Part shown: positions 1 through 9,459 of the stretch, in pieces
Layout: each line of letters starts with the position of its first letter
Position numbering within the stretch: position 1 is the first letter of the stretch
NCBI GenBank assembly: GCA_937921995.1
Contig: CAKZVF010000218.1
Location: 1-38,698 of the forward strand
Direction of reading: 5' to 3'
DNA length: 38,698 nucleotides
DNA from: an uncultured Pirellulaceae bacterium
GTDB lineage: Bacteria > Planctomycetota > Planctomycetia > Pirellulales > Pirellulaceae
Position numbers and translations under genes: made by a program
Notes under the pieces: model-generated
Databases searched by the model: none
Told to the model about the DNA's origin: nothing
Seen by the model: the letters and a program-made list of their open reading frames with translations, nothing else

Positions 1-2351
1 TTGATCGTCCATTGATCGTTCAATTCCATCAACGGATTCCACTCTTGAACCCGCGATGTTTTTCCATTTGAACCAGTTGGTTTTCGAAAGACAACAAACA
101 TCGAATCATGCGATTCAAAATCAATATTCACTGCAGTGCGACCGTCTTTGAGTACTTTCCAATTTCGAAATTCGCTGACTTTTCCTGTCAGCGGATCCCA
201 ACGCTCAGGCGTTTTGCCGCTGACTCGAAAGATAATATTCGTACGTAGGGTTTCCTCATTTTGATGGGTGAGGAAATAGAAATCGTTTTCTCCCAGTCGG
301 TGGCGATTGAAGAGGATGGAATCGGGGGCTTCTCAGTCGGGAACCAAGCCATCGACCGCGGCTTTGAATTGAGTGGCATCGCCGATCTTGCCGCTGTCCC
401 AATACTTTTCGACCAATCTTTTTAGTGTCTGGTCTGAATTGTTTTGCTGACTCAAGGACGGCGAACGGCGAGGTTTGGGAGCAAAGATTTTTGCTCCTTG
501 ACCCGCCAGTTCTCCGAGCTTCTCAACGTGCTCTGGCAACATCAAGCCAGCTCGCTTGAGCACCAGTAGCTTGTACCGCGTGTCGAGCTGTTTTCCTTGA
601 TAGCTCACGCGGATATCGCCGTTCGAATCGACGGACAAATTTTCCAGCGAGTTGATTCCTCCAAGGTCAAAATTTATCCCGGCCAATTGGCCCATGTCGG
701 GTCGTTCCCGGGGGCCAAGGAAGTTGTTGAACCCACGCTCGTCGCCATACAACGCCAGCACATCCGCTTGGTAGGTGCCCGATTGCAGGATGAATTGGCA
801 CCGAGCGATGTAGTCCATCCACGCTCGGGATTTCATGAACCAGGTATTGTTGCGGTGGAAGTTGCCGCCAAAGCGACCCATCGACATGCCTGGCCGGACG
901 GCGTCGTTCCAAGGTTGATGGGCAAACGTGTGAAAGTAATATCGGTTGACGCCCGTGGCAAACGCGCGATCTCCCCAGGCTTTCAACTTTGCTGGACTCG
1001 CCGTCCAGTCTCCTTTGATCGCCGTGAAGGACTCGGCGCCGACCACCGATCGACCCGAAAGATGAGCACTCGAGGGGACAATTTGCGACGTCCATTGCCA
1101 AAGGTTTCGCGGACGATTCTGCCAGAACTCGGTCATTGGAATATCGGCTAGCAAACTGACCGCCGGAGCGTCGAAGGAGCCGGTACCGTACGGTTCAATT
1201 GCCAGCTTGAGTCCCTGAGCGTGGCATTTTTCAGCGAAGTAACCGAAGTAATTTTCCTGCATCAGGTCGGCCACGGTTGTACGGACGTCCCACAGTACGC
1301 GTTCGGTGGTAACCGTATCATCGACCACGCGGCCCGTCATGCAGAGCAATTTTGGAATTAGAGAATAGCCCCGTCGCCGCTGGAATTCCTCCGCAAAATC
1401 GTCGGTCCAATTTTGCATCCCGACTTCGTAGCTGTCGATCAACACGGTCGTGAAAGCGCTTTTCCCGCCCGCATCGGCAATCACCTTGTCGATCAAAGCT
1501 CGCCAATGAACATCGACCGCTTTTCGACTGAGTTTATCCAACTCCAATCCGATCGCGCCGCGCGAGCCAGGCTTATTGCGGGCCGCCGTTGTGGTGTATC
1601 CAAAACGCAGAATCGTCCAGTCACCTGCGGGCGGGATCCAGTCCAGCGTTCCGTCGGCAGCCATGCGTTTGCTCAGCAGCAGCACCTTTTCGGCGGCAAC
1701 AACAGCCTTGGTTGGAGCAACCCGTCGATCCGGTCCGAATTGTTCAGCCTTGGAGTCGGGATTGAAAAGACTTTTGTCTTGCCAATTTTTGATTCGGTAC
1801 GCAGAATCGACTGGTGTGGGAAAGGCCACGACCGCGATGTCTTTGTAAAAATCATATTCCTTGGACGTGCTCTTTGTCTTTTGACCGTCAGCACGTTGGG
1901 GAAGGCCCAGCTTCACCGGCTGCTTATCGCCGCTGAGGATCTGACTTTCACTCCAGACCAACGTTTTCATTGAGTCTTTAGGTTTGATCCACGGTCCACC
2001 TGAACTTGACCAGCCAGAGCAGTTATTGAAGCCCGCATCGAGTCCCAAACGTTCGGCTTCGGAAATCGCGAACGCCATCAATTCGTGAAACTTCGTCGAG
2101 CTGTACACGACTGGCCCGGTCGTTACCGGTAGGCCGACGTCAAATTGCTGGAATCCGCCCAGCCCGACTGCCTTCATCGCCTCAAGATCCTTGGTGATGC
2201 CGTCCTTGGTCACATTCCCGTTGACCCAATGCCACCAAGTGTAGGGCTTGGCATAATCAGGAGGCGTCGCGAAGGACTGCTCGATCGTCTGTGCGGACAA
2301 CGTGCCACTCAAAAAGAACAGGACGGCAATCAGATAGGCGATCCGTTTCAT
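1..2351 (-). pseudogene. GH106-like alpha-L-rhamnosidase, interrupted by an in-frame TGA; 3' end outside window
   Basis: The protein starts with a signal peptide (MKRIAYLIAVLFFLSGTLSAQ) and then reads PYTWWHWVNGNVTKDGITKD, the N-terminal signature I associate with GH106 rhamnosidases, which remove terminal L-rhamnose from plant or algal polysaccharides. The open frame gives 672 residues and stops at a TGA at 333-335. The same frame stays open from there to base 1 and reads as convincing family sequence (DSILFNRHRLGENDFYF, then FRVSGKTPERWDPLTG), so the stop interrupts the gene rather than ending it. GH106 proteins are usually around 900-1100 residues, so the C-terminal beta domains are lost unless the stop is read through. 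A one-base change from TGG (Trp) would explain it; a sequencing error is also possible. It is the last gene of a minus-strand group, 32 bp after a sulfatase. The family call is confident; pseudogene status is less so. Confidence 0.75.
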
Positions 2352-2383
2352 ATTTTACTTTTGACCATGTTGTTCGATTCAGG

Positions 2384-3808
2384 CTACTTGGAGATGTTTG
2401 CTTTTGCGGCCGCGTAGGCTTGGTGCCCCGTTGAGTCGCCCGGCAGAACGGGGTGCTGTTTTTTGGGCAGCATCGCGGAGTGTTTAGCGATAACGTCTTT
2501 GAACTTGGGGTCGGACGCGAGGTTTTTCCACTCGTGGGGATCTTGAGACAGGTCATACAGCTCGCGCGAGCCGTCGTAGTAATGGATAAACCGATATCGG
2601 GCAGTCCGAATCGCAAAATTGCCGACACCAAAACTGGTGACCGCAGGATGATCCCAGACTTGCTCGGGATTCTTCATCAGCGGAACGAGGCTCTGGCCTT
2701 CTTGCTCAGCATCAGCAGGAAGGCCGGCCAGTTCCAACAGCGTGGGGAAGACATCCAACAGTTCGGCCGGTTGCTTTGTTCGTTGATTTGATCTGAATCC
2801 TGGAGCGGAAATGACGACCGGAACTCGCGTGCCGTCCTCCCACAGCGAACGTTTCGCCCAACGTTGTTTTTCGCCCAAATGAAAACCGTGATCGGAAAAT
2901 AACACGACAATCGTGTTTTCGGCGTAGTCGCTTGACTCCAGTGCGTCGAGCACCTTGCCCAAACAATGATCGGCGAAACTCACCGAGGCTAAGTAAGATT
3001 GAACCGCATGCTCCCACTGGTTTGCGTCGGTGACCCACTGGTGGGTTGGCGATACGTGCTTGAGGTTCGTCAAGTCGATCGCGTACTGGCTCAAGTCGTT
3101 TCGATCATTCGCTTGAACCAATGGCAGCTTGATTTTTTCGCGCGGATGCAGGTCAAACCACTTCTGTGGCGCATACATCGGAACGTGCGGTCGATAAAAC
3201 CCGACGCCCATGAAGAATGGTTTGTCGTGTTTCTTTTGCAGTTGCCCGACCGCCCATTTTGCCGCCTTCATGTCAGGCATGAGGTTTTCGTCCTCTGGAT
3301 AGGCACCCCAATCCCACAACGGATGACCATGCGGTTGTGAAATTTTCTTTTCCGGTCTTGGGCCGAATCCGCCTGAAGGTTGGTACTCTTGGAAAAAACG
3401 TTTGTCCCCACCGTGAAAGATCTTTCCCGTTGCCATCGTCTTGTAACCATTGGCGGCGAAGACTTCGGGCATCGTTTTTACACCTTCAAGCACCGGAGCC
3501 TGTTTCAAATCCGGCGAGAGAAAGTAGATTCCGGTGGTATGTGGATACCGGCCCGTCATCATGCTCGCACGCGAAGGGTTGCAGACTGGCGACTGGCAAT
3601 GGGCGTTCTCAAACAGTGTCCCTGTGGTCGCCAACCGATCAATGTTGGGCGTTTGGGCTTGAGGATGTCCGCCGAGGCAACCGACCCAATCGTTGAGGTC
3701 GTCAATGGATATCAACAGAACGTTGGGCTGGTCAGAATTCGGCTGGTCAGCAACTACCTGTGGCACCACTACAAATAAAATACAAAACAGAAGCAGGATT
3801 CGACTCAT
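2384..3808 (-). CDS. Secreted sulfatase, iduronate-2-sulfatase-like
   Basis: A 474-residue type I sulfatase that hydrolyses sulfate esters, probably on a polysaccharide, after export. Residues 1-20 form a signal peptide ending near VVA-DQ. The metal-binding motif ISIDDLNDW lies at about 33-41. The catalytic signature C76-N-P-S-R80 has the cysteine that becomes formylglycine. The HPAV and IIVLFSDHGFHLGEKQ-like segment (FSDHGFHLGEKQRW) matches the second active-site region of the iduronate-2-sulfatase-like group, which is abundant in planctomycetes. Length is normal for that group. It lies 32 bp upstream of the GH106-like gene and 62 bp downstream of a second sulfatase, all on the minus strand, which suggests co-transcription and attack on one sulfated, rhamnose-containing substrate. 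No formylglycine-generating enzyme is encoded here, so maturation must rely on a gene elsewhere. The exact substrate cannot be read from the sequence. Confidence 0.9.
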   Translation of the reverse strand: MSRILLLFCILFVVVPQVVADQPNSDQPNVLLISIDDLNDWVGCLGGHPQAQTPNIDRLATTGTLFENAHCQSPVCNPSRASMMTGRYPHTTGIYFLSPDLKQAPVLEGVKTMPEVFAANGYKTMATGKIFHGGDKRFFQEYQPSGGFGPRPEKKISQPHGHPLWDWGAYPEDENLMPDMKAAKWAVGQLQKKHDKPFFMGVGFYRPHVPMYAPQKWFDLHPREKIKLPLVQANDRNDLSQYAIDLTNLKHVSPTHQWVTDANQWEHAVQSYLASVSFADHCLGKVLDALESSDYAENTIVVLFSDHGFHLGEKQRWAKRSLWEDGTRVPVVISAPGFRSNQRTKQPAELLDVFPTLLELAGLPADAEQEGQSLVPLMKNPEQVWDHPAVTSFGVGNFAIRTARYRFIHYYDGSRELYDLSQDPHEWKNLASDPKFKDVIAKHSAMLPKKQHPVLPGDSTGHQAYAAAKANISK

Positions 3809-3870
3809 GACAGAACCGCAAGTTGGTATAGATTGATGTTGGTTTCAGGATACGAAACCCCAAAACCTTA

Positions 3871-5697
3871 CTACCACAGCGTAACGGTTTTGCCGCTTGA
3901 TGGAATTAATTTGAGACCAACGATACGAGTTTTCTCGGCCGGCATTTGTACTCGTAAGTGAATGAGATCGCTTTGGGCCGGAATTTTGATCTCGTGGGTT
4001 TGCCATTGTTCAGACGCCGCTAATTTTATCGCCACTCGAGACGCCGCTAGAAAGTCTTGTTGCCCATCTTCACGCCAGGCAAAAGCGAGCTCTCCGGCCT
4101 CGCTGGATTTCAGCCGAACCGTAGCGGTCACAGGACCGGCGAGGTTAAGTTGGTTGCGGACCAAGAAAGGTGCTTGCCCTTTTCCTTTTTTCCCGTGGCC
4201 TAGACTCAACTGGCCGTCTTGAACAACGATCTCGCCATTACGTGCGATCCAGCCCTTGGCATCGACGGCCACCCCAAGTTCGTTTTGATCGCTTCTCACT
4301 TTTGGTTTGTTGGAATTGGTTTTTGGAGCTCCGCGCGTTGGAGCGGGTTTACCATCCAGATAGAAGTCAAAATAGTCGGTCCAGGCTTTTGCCATTTTGC
4401 CATTCTCTAGCCCGGGAGGACTAAGTTCGGCGGCCCATGACTTCAGCCGCGTCCGAAGTCGCTCAGTGATCTCTGGATATTGGGCAGCAACATTATGTTT
4501 TTCTTCAATATCGTTTTTCAGATTGAAAAGGTATTCCCGATCGCCGCCTCGTAGCAACTTCCAATCGCCTTCACGAATGGCCGTTTGCGCGATCCAGCGC
4601 CACATCAGCGCATCGTGAGGCGCCGCTTGATTGGCCCCGGATAAAAACGGAATCAAATTGATGCCGTCGAGGTCCTCGGGTTCCGTTTTTACGTTTGCAA
4701 GTGCCGTCGCCGTTGCCGCCACATCCAGTGCAGAAACCGGATGAGGATATTGCTGTCCGCCGGCAATGGTGCCGGGAAAAGAAACAACGAACGGAGTGTG
4801 GATGCCTCCCTCGGCCAGCATCCCTTTTTCTCCGTTGAGCGGCGTGTTGAGCGAGCCGTCCCAGCCGGGACCACCGCCGGGTGCATCGCGTTTGTGAATC
4901 TTCAAAGGCGCGCCGTTATCGCCAATATAAAACACAAGCGTCTTCTCGGTCAGGTTGTTGTCGGCTAGTGTTTTCATGACCAGCCCGACACCATCATCGA
5001 CCGCTGACAACATCGCCAAGCACTGTCGACGTCGCTCAGGCATCTCGCCGGGAAAGCGATCCAGGTACTTTTGCGTCGCATCCAACGGAACATGCGGTGC
5101 ACGATAGGCGACGTACAAGAGGAATGGTTGGTCGGCGTATCGTTTAATCACCGCTGCGGCAGCACGACTGCATCCATCGACGTGATACATCTCGGGTTTC
5201 GTAATCCCCATCGGACGGTCTTTTCCATCCAGATCGATATTCGCGTAAAACTTGCCTTGGGAGTTTTGGTTGAAAACGTGATCAAAACCGTGCTTGGTAA
5301 TTTGCGGCCCGGGGCCCAGATGCCATTTCCCAAATTGAGCGGTTTTGTAGCCAGCGGACTGGAGGCGTTTTGCAAATGTCGTTTGCTTATTGAATCCGTC
5401 CATGGGATAGCCGTTGCTTTCCAACCCGAACTTGGCTTGGAATTTCCCTACCAACAATCCAGCACGTGACGGAACGCACTGTGGAGCGGTGCTGTAACCG
5501 TGAATCGCTCGAACGCCGCTGCGAGCCAGCGCATCGACGTGAGGAGTCCGGATGTCGTCGAGTACGCCTTGGCAGGAAAGATCCGCGTGCCCATGATCGT
5601 CGGTGTAAAACACCACAATGTTGGGACGTTCGTCAGCCTGGGCAATCGCGGAGCCAAGCATGAGCAACGTAATCGCGATCACATTTTGGTAGTTCAT
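3871..5697 (-). CDS. Secreted arylsulfatase with extra C-terminal domain
   Basis: A type I sulfatase of about 608 residues. The frame is open 25 codons further upstream, but I start at the Met of MNYQNVIAITLLMLGSAIAQA because it begins a clean signal peptide; the upstream extension is charged and would bury it. After the signal comes RPNIVVFYTDDHGHADLSC (metal-binding Asp pair), then the formylglycine signature C74-V-P-S-R, and later FYIGDNGAP, the second metal site. The catalytic domain ends near residue 460. The remaining 130 or so residues (GWIARNGEIVVQDGQLSLGHG onward) look like a beta-sandwich accessory domain common on planctomycete sulfatases; that domain call is by pattern only. It sits 81 bp after an exported unknown protein and 62 bp before the second sulfatase. 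Arylsulfatase A-like activity is inferred from the family; the natural substrate is unknown. Confidence 0.88.
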   Translation of the reverse strand: MNYQNVIAITLLMLGSAIAQADERPNIVVFYTDDHGHADLSCQGVLDDIRTPHVDALARSGVRAIHGYSTAPQCVPSRAGLLVGKFQAKFGLESNGYPMDGFNKQTTFAKRLQSAGYKTAQFGKWHLGPGPQITKHGFDHVFNQNSQGKFYANIDLDGKDRPMGITKPEMYHVDGCSRAAAAVIKRYADQPFLLYVAYRAPHVPLDATQKYLDRFPGEMPERRRQCLAMLSAVDDGVGLVMKTLADNNLTEKTLVFYIGDNGAPLKIHKRDAPGGGPGWDGSLNTPLNGEKGMLAEGGIHTPFVVSFPGTIAGGQQYPHPVSALDVAATATALANVKTEPEDLDGINLIPFLSGANQAAPHDALMWRWIAQTAIREGDWKLLRGGDREYLFNLKNDIEEKHNVAAQYPEITERLRTRLKSWAAELSPPGLENGKMAKAWTDYFDFYLDGKPAPTRGAPKTNSNKPKVRSDQNELGVAVDAKGWIARNGEIVVQDGQLSLGHGKKGKGQAPFLVRNQLNLAGPVTATVRLKSSEAGELAFAWREDGQQDFLAASRVAIKLAASEQWQTHEIKIPAQSDLIHLRVQMPAEKTRIVGLKLIPSSGKTVTLW

Positions 5698-5778
5698 TTC
5701 AGGTTGTTTCTTACGTTGAATGAGGGCTGTATTTGGACGGCTAAGATTTGGGACAAAAAGCCTATCGCGCATCAGCAG

Positions 5779-6750
5779 CTAATTTGCAACCGTCTTCCCA
5801 ATTTTCGACTGAGGCCGTGTAAGCTCCGCTTGCTCCTGAGAGTATTTTCCAATCAAAGCATCGAGCCGTTTCGCGATTGCTGCTTGGTCACCGACGATCA
5901 GCCAATATCGAAAGCGATAGATTGAATCCGGCCCAAGTTTGACTCGATCCAAGGGGGCAACATGCATACAAGGTCCGGCAAGCGGGTCGTCGCTTTGCCC
6001 AGCTGCGTGCGGTCCAAAATTCCAGTGGCCCTTGGAACAGGGAGAGTACACAGCAACGCCTTGCCCGCCTGGTTCAAAAAAAGCCATCGAATCTTTTGGC
6101 GGATTTGCTTTCCCCCATGGCGGCCCCGGCAGTTGAGATTCGGTTCTCCACTTACCTTTGCCAAGGTAAGATTTCATCTGATTGAAGTTACGTGTGAAAT
6201 AGCAGGCCGGAATTTCCTGGGGTCTCAAGGCAGCTGGCCCCCACGGATCGTCCGCGTCCCTCAGGCAAGTTAGCTCGCACCGAACCACCACGACATCGGG
6301 CATCTCCGGCTCGAAGGATGTCCACTGACGCATTCGCGCGGCTGCCTTTTCGTCCGGCATGTCCCACAGTTTTGGAATCGTCTCCGAAAAAAGAGTAAGG
6401 CCATCTTTCGATTTGTTAAATTCAGTTGCACGGGCCCAGGAACCAACGCCTCCCCCTTGGATGGGATTCCACGTCCATGGACTCCATGCTTCGCTTTGCC
6501 CATCCACCTTTCGATCGCGAGACTTTCCCGCATAGTACGATTGCTGAATCAGCCGTCCCGGGTCGGCCAGATTAACGATGTTTTTTGGGTACGCCGCGGA
6601 CGACAACCACGTAATCGCGGCACCCCGCTCGCGGTCGATTCCGACTTTGGCAACGGTATTTTCCAACGTCAGCAAATCCTCACCGCTGGCCGTGGCCGCA
6701 ATAAGCATAAGTATGACAAAGGCGTTGATTGAGATTCGATGATTGAGCAT
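5779..6750 (-). CDS. Exported protein of unknown function in the sulfatase cluster
   Basis: About 323 residues. I start at MLNHRISINAFVILMLIAATASGED because this gives a signal peptide, while the 19 codons before it (MQAYKSPASSKSK...) are low-complexity and basic. The mature part opens with LLTLENTVAKVGIDRERGAAITWLSS and continues with NIVNLADPGRLIQQSYYAG, a pattern that reminds me of sugar-mutarotase-like beta-sandwich proteins (a surface-bound glycan handling fold), but I cannot place it in a named family. It has several Trp-rich stretches (WSPWTWNPIQGGGVGSW; WNFGPHAAG) of the sort seen in carbohydrate-binding surfaces. It is the first gene of the minus-strand group ahead of two sulfatases and the GH106-like gene, so a role in recognising or processing the same polysaccharide is the best guess from context. 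Confidence 0.7.
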   Translation of the reverse strand: MLNHRISINAFVILMLIAATASGEDLLTLENTVAKVGIDRERGAAITWLSSAAYPKNIVNLADPGRLIQQSYYAGKSRDRKVDGQSEAWSPWTWNPIQGGGVGSWARATEFNKSKDGLTLFSETIPKLWDMPDEKAAARMRQWTSFEPEMPDVVVVRCELTCLRDADDPWGPAALRPQEIPACYFTRNFNQMKSYLGKGKWRTESQLPGPPWGKANPPKDSMAFFEPGGQGVAVYSPCSKGHWNFGPHAAGQSDDPLAGPCMHVAPLDRVKLGPDSIYRFRYWLIVGDQAAIAKRLDALIGKYSQEQAELTRPQSKIGKTVAN

Positions 6751-7084
6751 TGCTTTGCTTGGTGCCTGTTTCGATTTTGATGACGCTGGTGACTTATATG
6801 CCTGCAAATCGGAGATCTTTCATCAGCAGGCCGTATTTCTCGGCGTCAACTTATTACACCTATTCAGTTTTGGTCGGATTGGATCGGATGAACGCGTTGG
6901 CAGCACGGCAACGCTCACGATAACGCCGTAGCTCTATAGTCGATTTCCTGTGAGAATCACGATTCTTCGGCATAACAATAGTAGAACAGGATGGATTGTG
7001 CCGCGCGCTTTTTCCACGGCATAGCGTGTGCGACAAAGACAGACGCTGTTTTTGTCACATTACAGCTATCTAAGGAGAAACTAC
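6751..7084. other. Divergent intergenic region between polysaccharide cluster and sigma-factor operon
   Basis: This stretch separates the minus-strand sulfatase group from the plus-strand ECF sigma operon and should carry promoters for both. I see a small inverted repeat AGAATC-ac-GATTCT at 6953-6966 that could be an operator. I could not assign a -35/-10 pair with confidence. The start of the longer upstream frame for the unknown protein (to 6807) lies inside it but is probably not translated. Confidence 0.4.
7072..7077 (+). promoter_or_regulatory. Shine-Dalgarno that fixes a TTG start
   Basis: AAGGAG lies 7 bases before a TTG at 7085 and decides the start of the ECF sigma gene. The in-frame GTG at 7028 has no comparable site. 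Confidence 0.75.
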
Positions 7085-7660
7085 TTGACCGAGTCAGAAG
7101 AGTATACCGATTCAGACGAAACGAAACAGGCAATTCAAAAGGTGCTCTCAGGCGACCCTGAAGCCTTTCGTTTTCTCGTCCGTGAACACCGGCTGATGTT
7201 GCGAAGCTATCTTGGTAGCCAGCTTCACCATGGCGATGTCATGGACGATATCGCGCAAGAAGTCTTTATCAAAGCCTTTCACAAGCTTGACCAATACGAT
7301 CCTGATCGGAATTTCTCCGCCTGGCTGCGTGGCATTGCCCGCAACCAACTGCTAATGCACTTCAGAACGCTTGGACGACGAAAAGCAAATGAGGCGAAAT
7401 TTCGCGAAGAAGTCTATGAGATCATTCGAAACGACCTCGAACATAGTTACCAGCAACAATCAACCGATGCCATCGAAGCTCTTTTGCGATGCATAAACGA
7501 ATTACCAGATCGCATGCGAAAGGTTGTCCGGGCTGGACTGGACGGTGTTAAAGCTCAGGCGATGGCCGAGGAGTTGTCGACATCGGTTGGAGCGATTTAC
7601 AATGTCCACTATCGTGCAAACGAACTTCTAAGAGAGTGTGTTCGGAAGGAGATTGGATAA
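7085..7660 (+). CDS. ECF RNA polymerase sigma factor (planctomycete type)
   Basis: A 191-residue sigma-70 family factor of the extracytoplasmic-function class, which redirects RNA polymerase to a small regulon. Region 2 is clear: EAFRFLVREHRLMLRSYL, then DDIAQEVFIKAFHKLDQYDP and NFSAWLRGIARNQLLMHFR. A short linker follows, and region 4 (INELPDRMRKVVRAGLDGVK, AQAMAEELSTSVGAIYNVHY) supplies the helix-turn-helix for the -35 element. I take TTG at 7085 as the start because of the AAGGAG 7 bases before it; the 19 extra codons from a GTG at 7028 add no conserved sequence. The stop TAA shares its last base with the ATG of the FecR-like gene, so translation is probably coupled and that protein is the likely anti-sigma factor. 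The domain order and the LESR-less C-terminus resemble sigma factors that are widespread in Rhodopirellula and Verrucomicrobia. Confidence 0.9.
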   Translation: MTESEEYTDSDETKQAIQKVLSGDPEAFRFLVREHRLMLRSYLGSQLHHGDVMDDIAQEVFIKAFHKLDQYDPDRNFSAWLRGIARNQLLMHFRTLGRRKANEAKFREEVYEIIRNDLEHSYQQQSTDAIEALLRCINELPDRMRKVVRAGLDGVKAQAMAEELSTSVGAIYNVHYRANELLRECVRKEIG

Positions 7661-9459
7661 TGGACCCCGATTTACGAAAACTTCTCTCCGCTTGGCTCGC
7701 CAACGAATTGAACCACGCCGAATTAGCTCCGATTTTGGTTCGCTTAAAAGTGGACGCCGAGTTTCGTAGTAAGTTCGTCGAAGAGGTGGCTTTACTAGGA
7801 CAACTCAAGGCCGTTCAATCCAGCGAGCCACGGTGGCTGGAATTTGAGGACATGCTGACGGCTTCATTGAATGACGAGACAACCGATGACGAAGACTTCG
7901 AATCCCGAGTCATGCAAAGTATCGCCGATGCTCCTAATGTCAATCTCAACTCTGGTTCAACAACTCACTGGCAAGCTTCCAGATCCTGGATTGCAATCGC
8001 TTCAGTCTTGCTGGCAGTGGTAGCCTTGACAATTTGGTGGAGCTCCAACCCCAATTCCAACTCGGTCACCCCGGGACAAATTGCGAACGATGAGCGTCGT
8101 GATTCAACTGACAACCCAACTGAACTTGCATCCGTTGACGCAGTTGCTGTCTTGGGACAAACCATCGACGCTGTATGGGGCGGCAACACCGGCCCCTCGA
8201 CGGGAGACTCGCTTCAACCGGGAGACTTGGTCCTCAAGTCCGGAATGGCTCAGATAGAGTTCTTGACCGGCGTTCGCCTGCTAATTCGAGCTCCTGCCGA
8301 TCTTGAACTGCGATCCGCAGATGAGGTCCTACTGCGCCAGGGAGCTGCAAGCTGCTTTGTCACTGAGATGGGCCGGGGTTTTCGAATCTTGACCAAAGAC
8401 CTGGAGGTCATTGACGTCGGCACCGCTTTTAGCATCGACGTTCAAAAGGGCAGGCAACCGGAAGTTCATGTCTTAGAAGGATCCGTCGAAATTAATTCGC
8501 CAAAACGCGAAACAATGGAACTTAAAGAATTTCATGCGATTCGGATGAGCGACGATGGCCCTCAGGATGTTGCCTATTCCCCAGAGCGTTTTCCTCAGCC
8601 CTCAGAACTGCGAGACCAACAGCTTGAACGCGCACTTCAGCGGTACGAAGCTTGGCAATCGTTTTCAAGCGAATTGAGCAAAGATCCTGCGGTCATGCTG
8701 CACTATAATTTTCAGGAGCCCGACCCAAGCGCGCTTGAGTTGACCAACCGCGCCTTGGTACCCAACGCCACTGACGGGGCCGTGATTGGCTGCCGCTGGA
8801 CAGAAGGACGCTGGCCATCCAAGCGGGCGTTGCTGTATCGAAACGGGGGTGACCGAGTCCTTTTTCAGGTCCCAGGTACGTTTGAATCAGTCACATTCCT
8901 TGCATGGCTGCGAATTGATGCGCTCACCCAAGAAACGACTTCTCTGATGATGACCGAGTCTCCCGTGCGCCGCAGAATTGTAGCCAAGCCAAACGAGCGT
9001 ATCACGGCTGAGGCGACAGAGCGCCGTGCGACTTCCGAAGTGCAGACGGTGCGCTGGGAGCTCGGGCAAGCAACACGAAACGCGATGTTTGCTGTTGGCT
9101 ACGGCGGCCGTATTGCCAGCGACTGGAGGTACGATGCGATTGCTGTTGACCAGCCAGCCACGCACACCAACGCGTGGGGGAACTGGGCATGTCTGGCGGT
9201 CACTTGTGACGTTGCCAGCGGCGATGTTATTCACTACTTAAACGGTCGACGAATCGGCAGCGGCGAACTGACTCGATTGAAACCGCTGCTATTGGATTTT
9301 ATGGAACTCGGAAACTTTGGCGTCACCCACGAAGAAATGAAACGAACAGCCGGTCAGTCACAACGACGCTTCTACGGTGCGTTTGACGAAGTGATCATCG
9401 CAAAACGCGTCTTCAGCGATGCGGAGATAGCCGAAATCTGGAGTCAGGGAAAGCCTTGA
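7660..9459 (+). CDS. Transmembrane FecR-like anti-sigma regulator with C-terminal LamG domain
   Basis: About 599 residues. I choose the ATG at 7660 (MDPDLRKLLSAWLANEL) because it overlaps the sigma-factor stop by one base (TAATG); an earlier in-frame ATG would lie deep inside the sigma gene. The first 100 or so residues are cytoplasmic and resemble an anti-sigma N-terminus. One membrane segment follows at about 106-126 (WIAIASVLLAVVALTIWW). A FecR-type beta domain sits at about 200-300 (EVLLRQGAASCFVTEMGRGF; LEVIDVGTAFSIDVQKG). The last 220 residues form a LamG/concanavalin-like domain (TFLAWLRIDAL ... NWACLAVTCDVASGDVIHYL ... YGAFDEVIIAKRVFSDAEIAEI), which usually binds glycans. The likely model is an outside sensor that controls the partner ECF factor, with the lectin-like domain as the ligand sensor. 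A link to the nearby sulfatase cluster is inference. Confidence 0.85.
   Translation: MDPDLRKLLSAWLANELNHAELAPILVRLKVDAEFRSKFVEEVALLGQLKAVQSSEPRWLEFEDMLTASLNDETTDDEDFESRVMQSIADAPNVNLNSGSTTHWQASRSWIAIASVLLAVVALTIWWSSNPNSNSVTPGQIANDERRDSTDNPTELASVDAVAVLGQTIDAVWGGNTGPSTGDSLQPGDLVLKSGMAQIEFLTGVRLLIRAPADLELRSADEVLLRQGAASCFVTEMGRGFRILTKDLEVIDVGTAFSIDVQKGRQPEVHVLEGSVEINSPKRETMELKEFHAIRMSDDGPQDVAYSPERFPQPSELRDQQLERALQRYEAWQSFSSELSKDPAVMLHYNFQEPDPSALELTNRALVPNATDGAVIGCRWTEGRWPSKRALLYRNGGDRVLFQVPGTFESVTFLAWLRIDALTQETTSLMMTESPVRRRIVAKPNERITAEATERRATSEVQTVRWELGQATRNAMFAVGYGGRIASDWRYDAIAVDQPATHTNAWGNWACLAVTCDVASGDVIHYLNGRRIGSGELTRLKPLLLDFMELGNFGVTHEEMKRTAGQSQRRFYGAFDEVIIAKRVFSDAEIAEIWSQGKP

Noticed and set aside
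333..335. Selenocysteine or other recoding at the TGA in the GH106-like gene
   Set aside because: No selenoprotein-type context, no stem-loop I could recognise just after the TGA, and a Trp codon one base away is a simpler source. Not fully excluded.
597..1151. 184-codon plus-strand frame inside the GH106-like gene
   Set aside because: Antisense shadow of a gene with clear family sequence; no Shine-Dalgarno and no recognisable protein pattern.
1413..1973. 186-codon plus-strand frame inside the GH106-like gene
   Set aside because: Same reason: antisense to conserved coding sequence.
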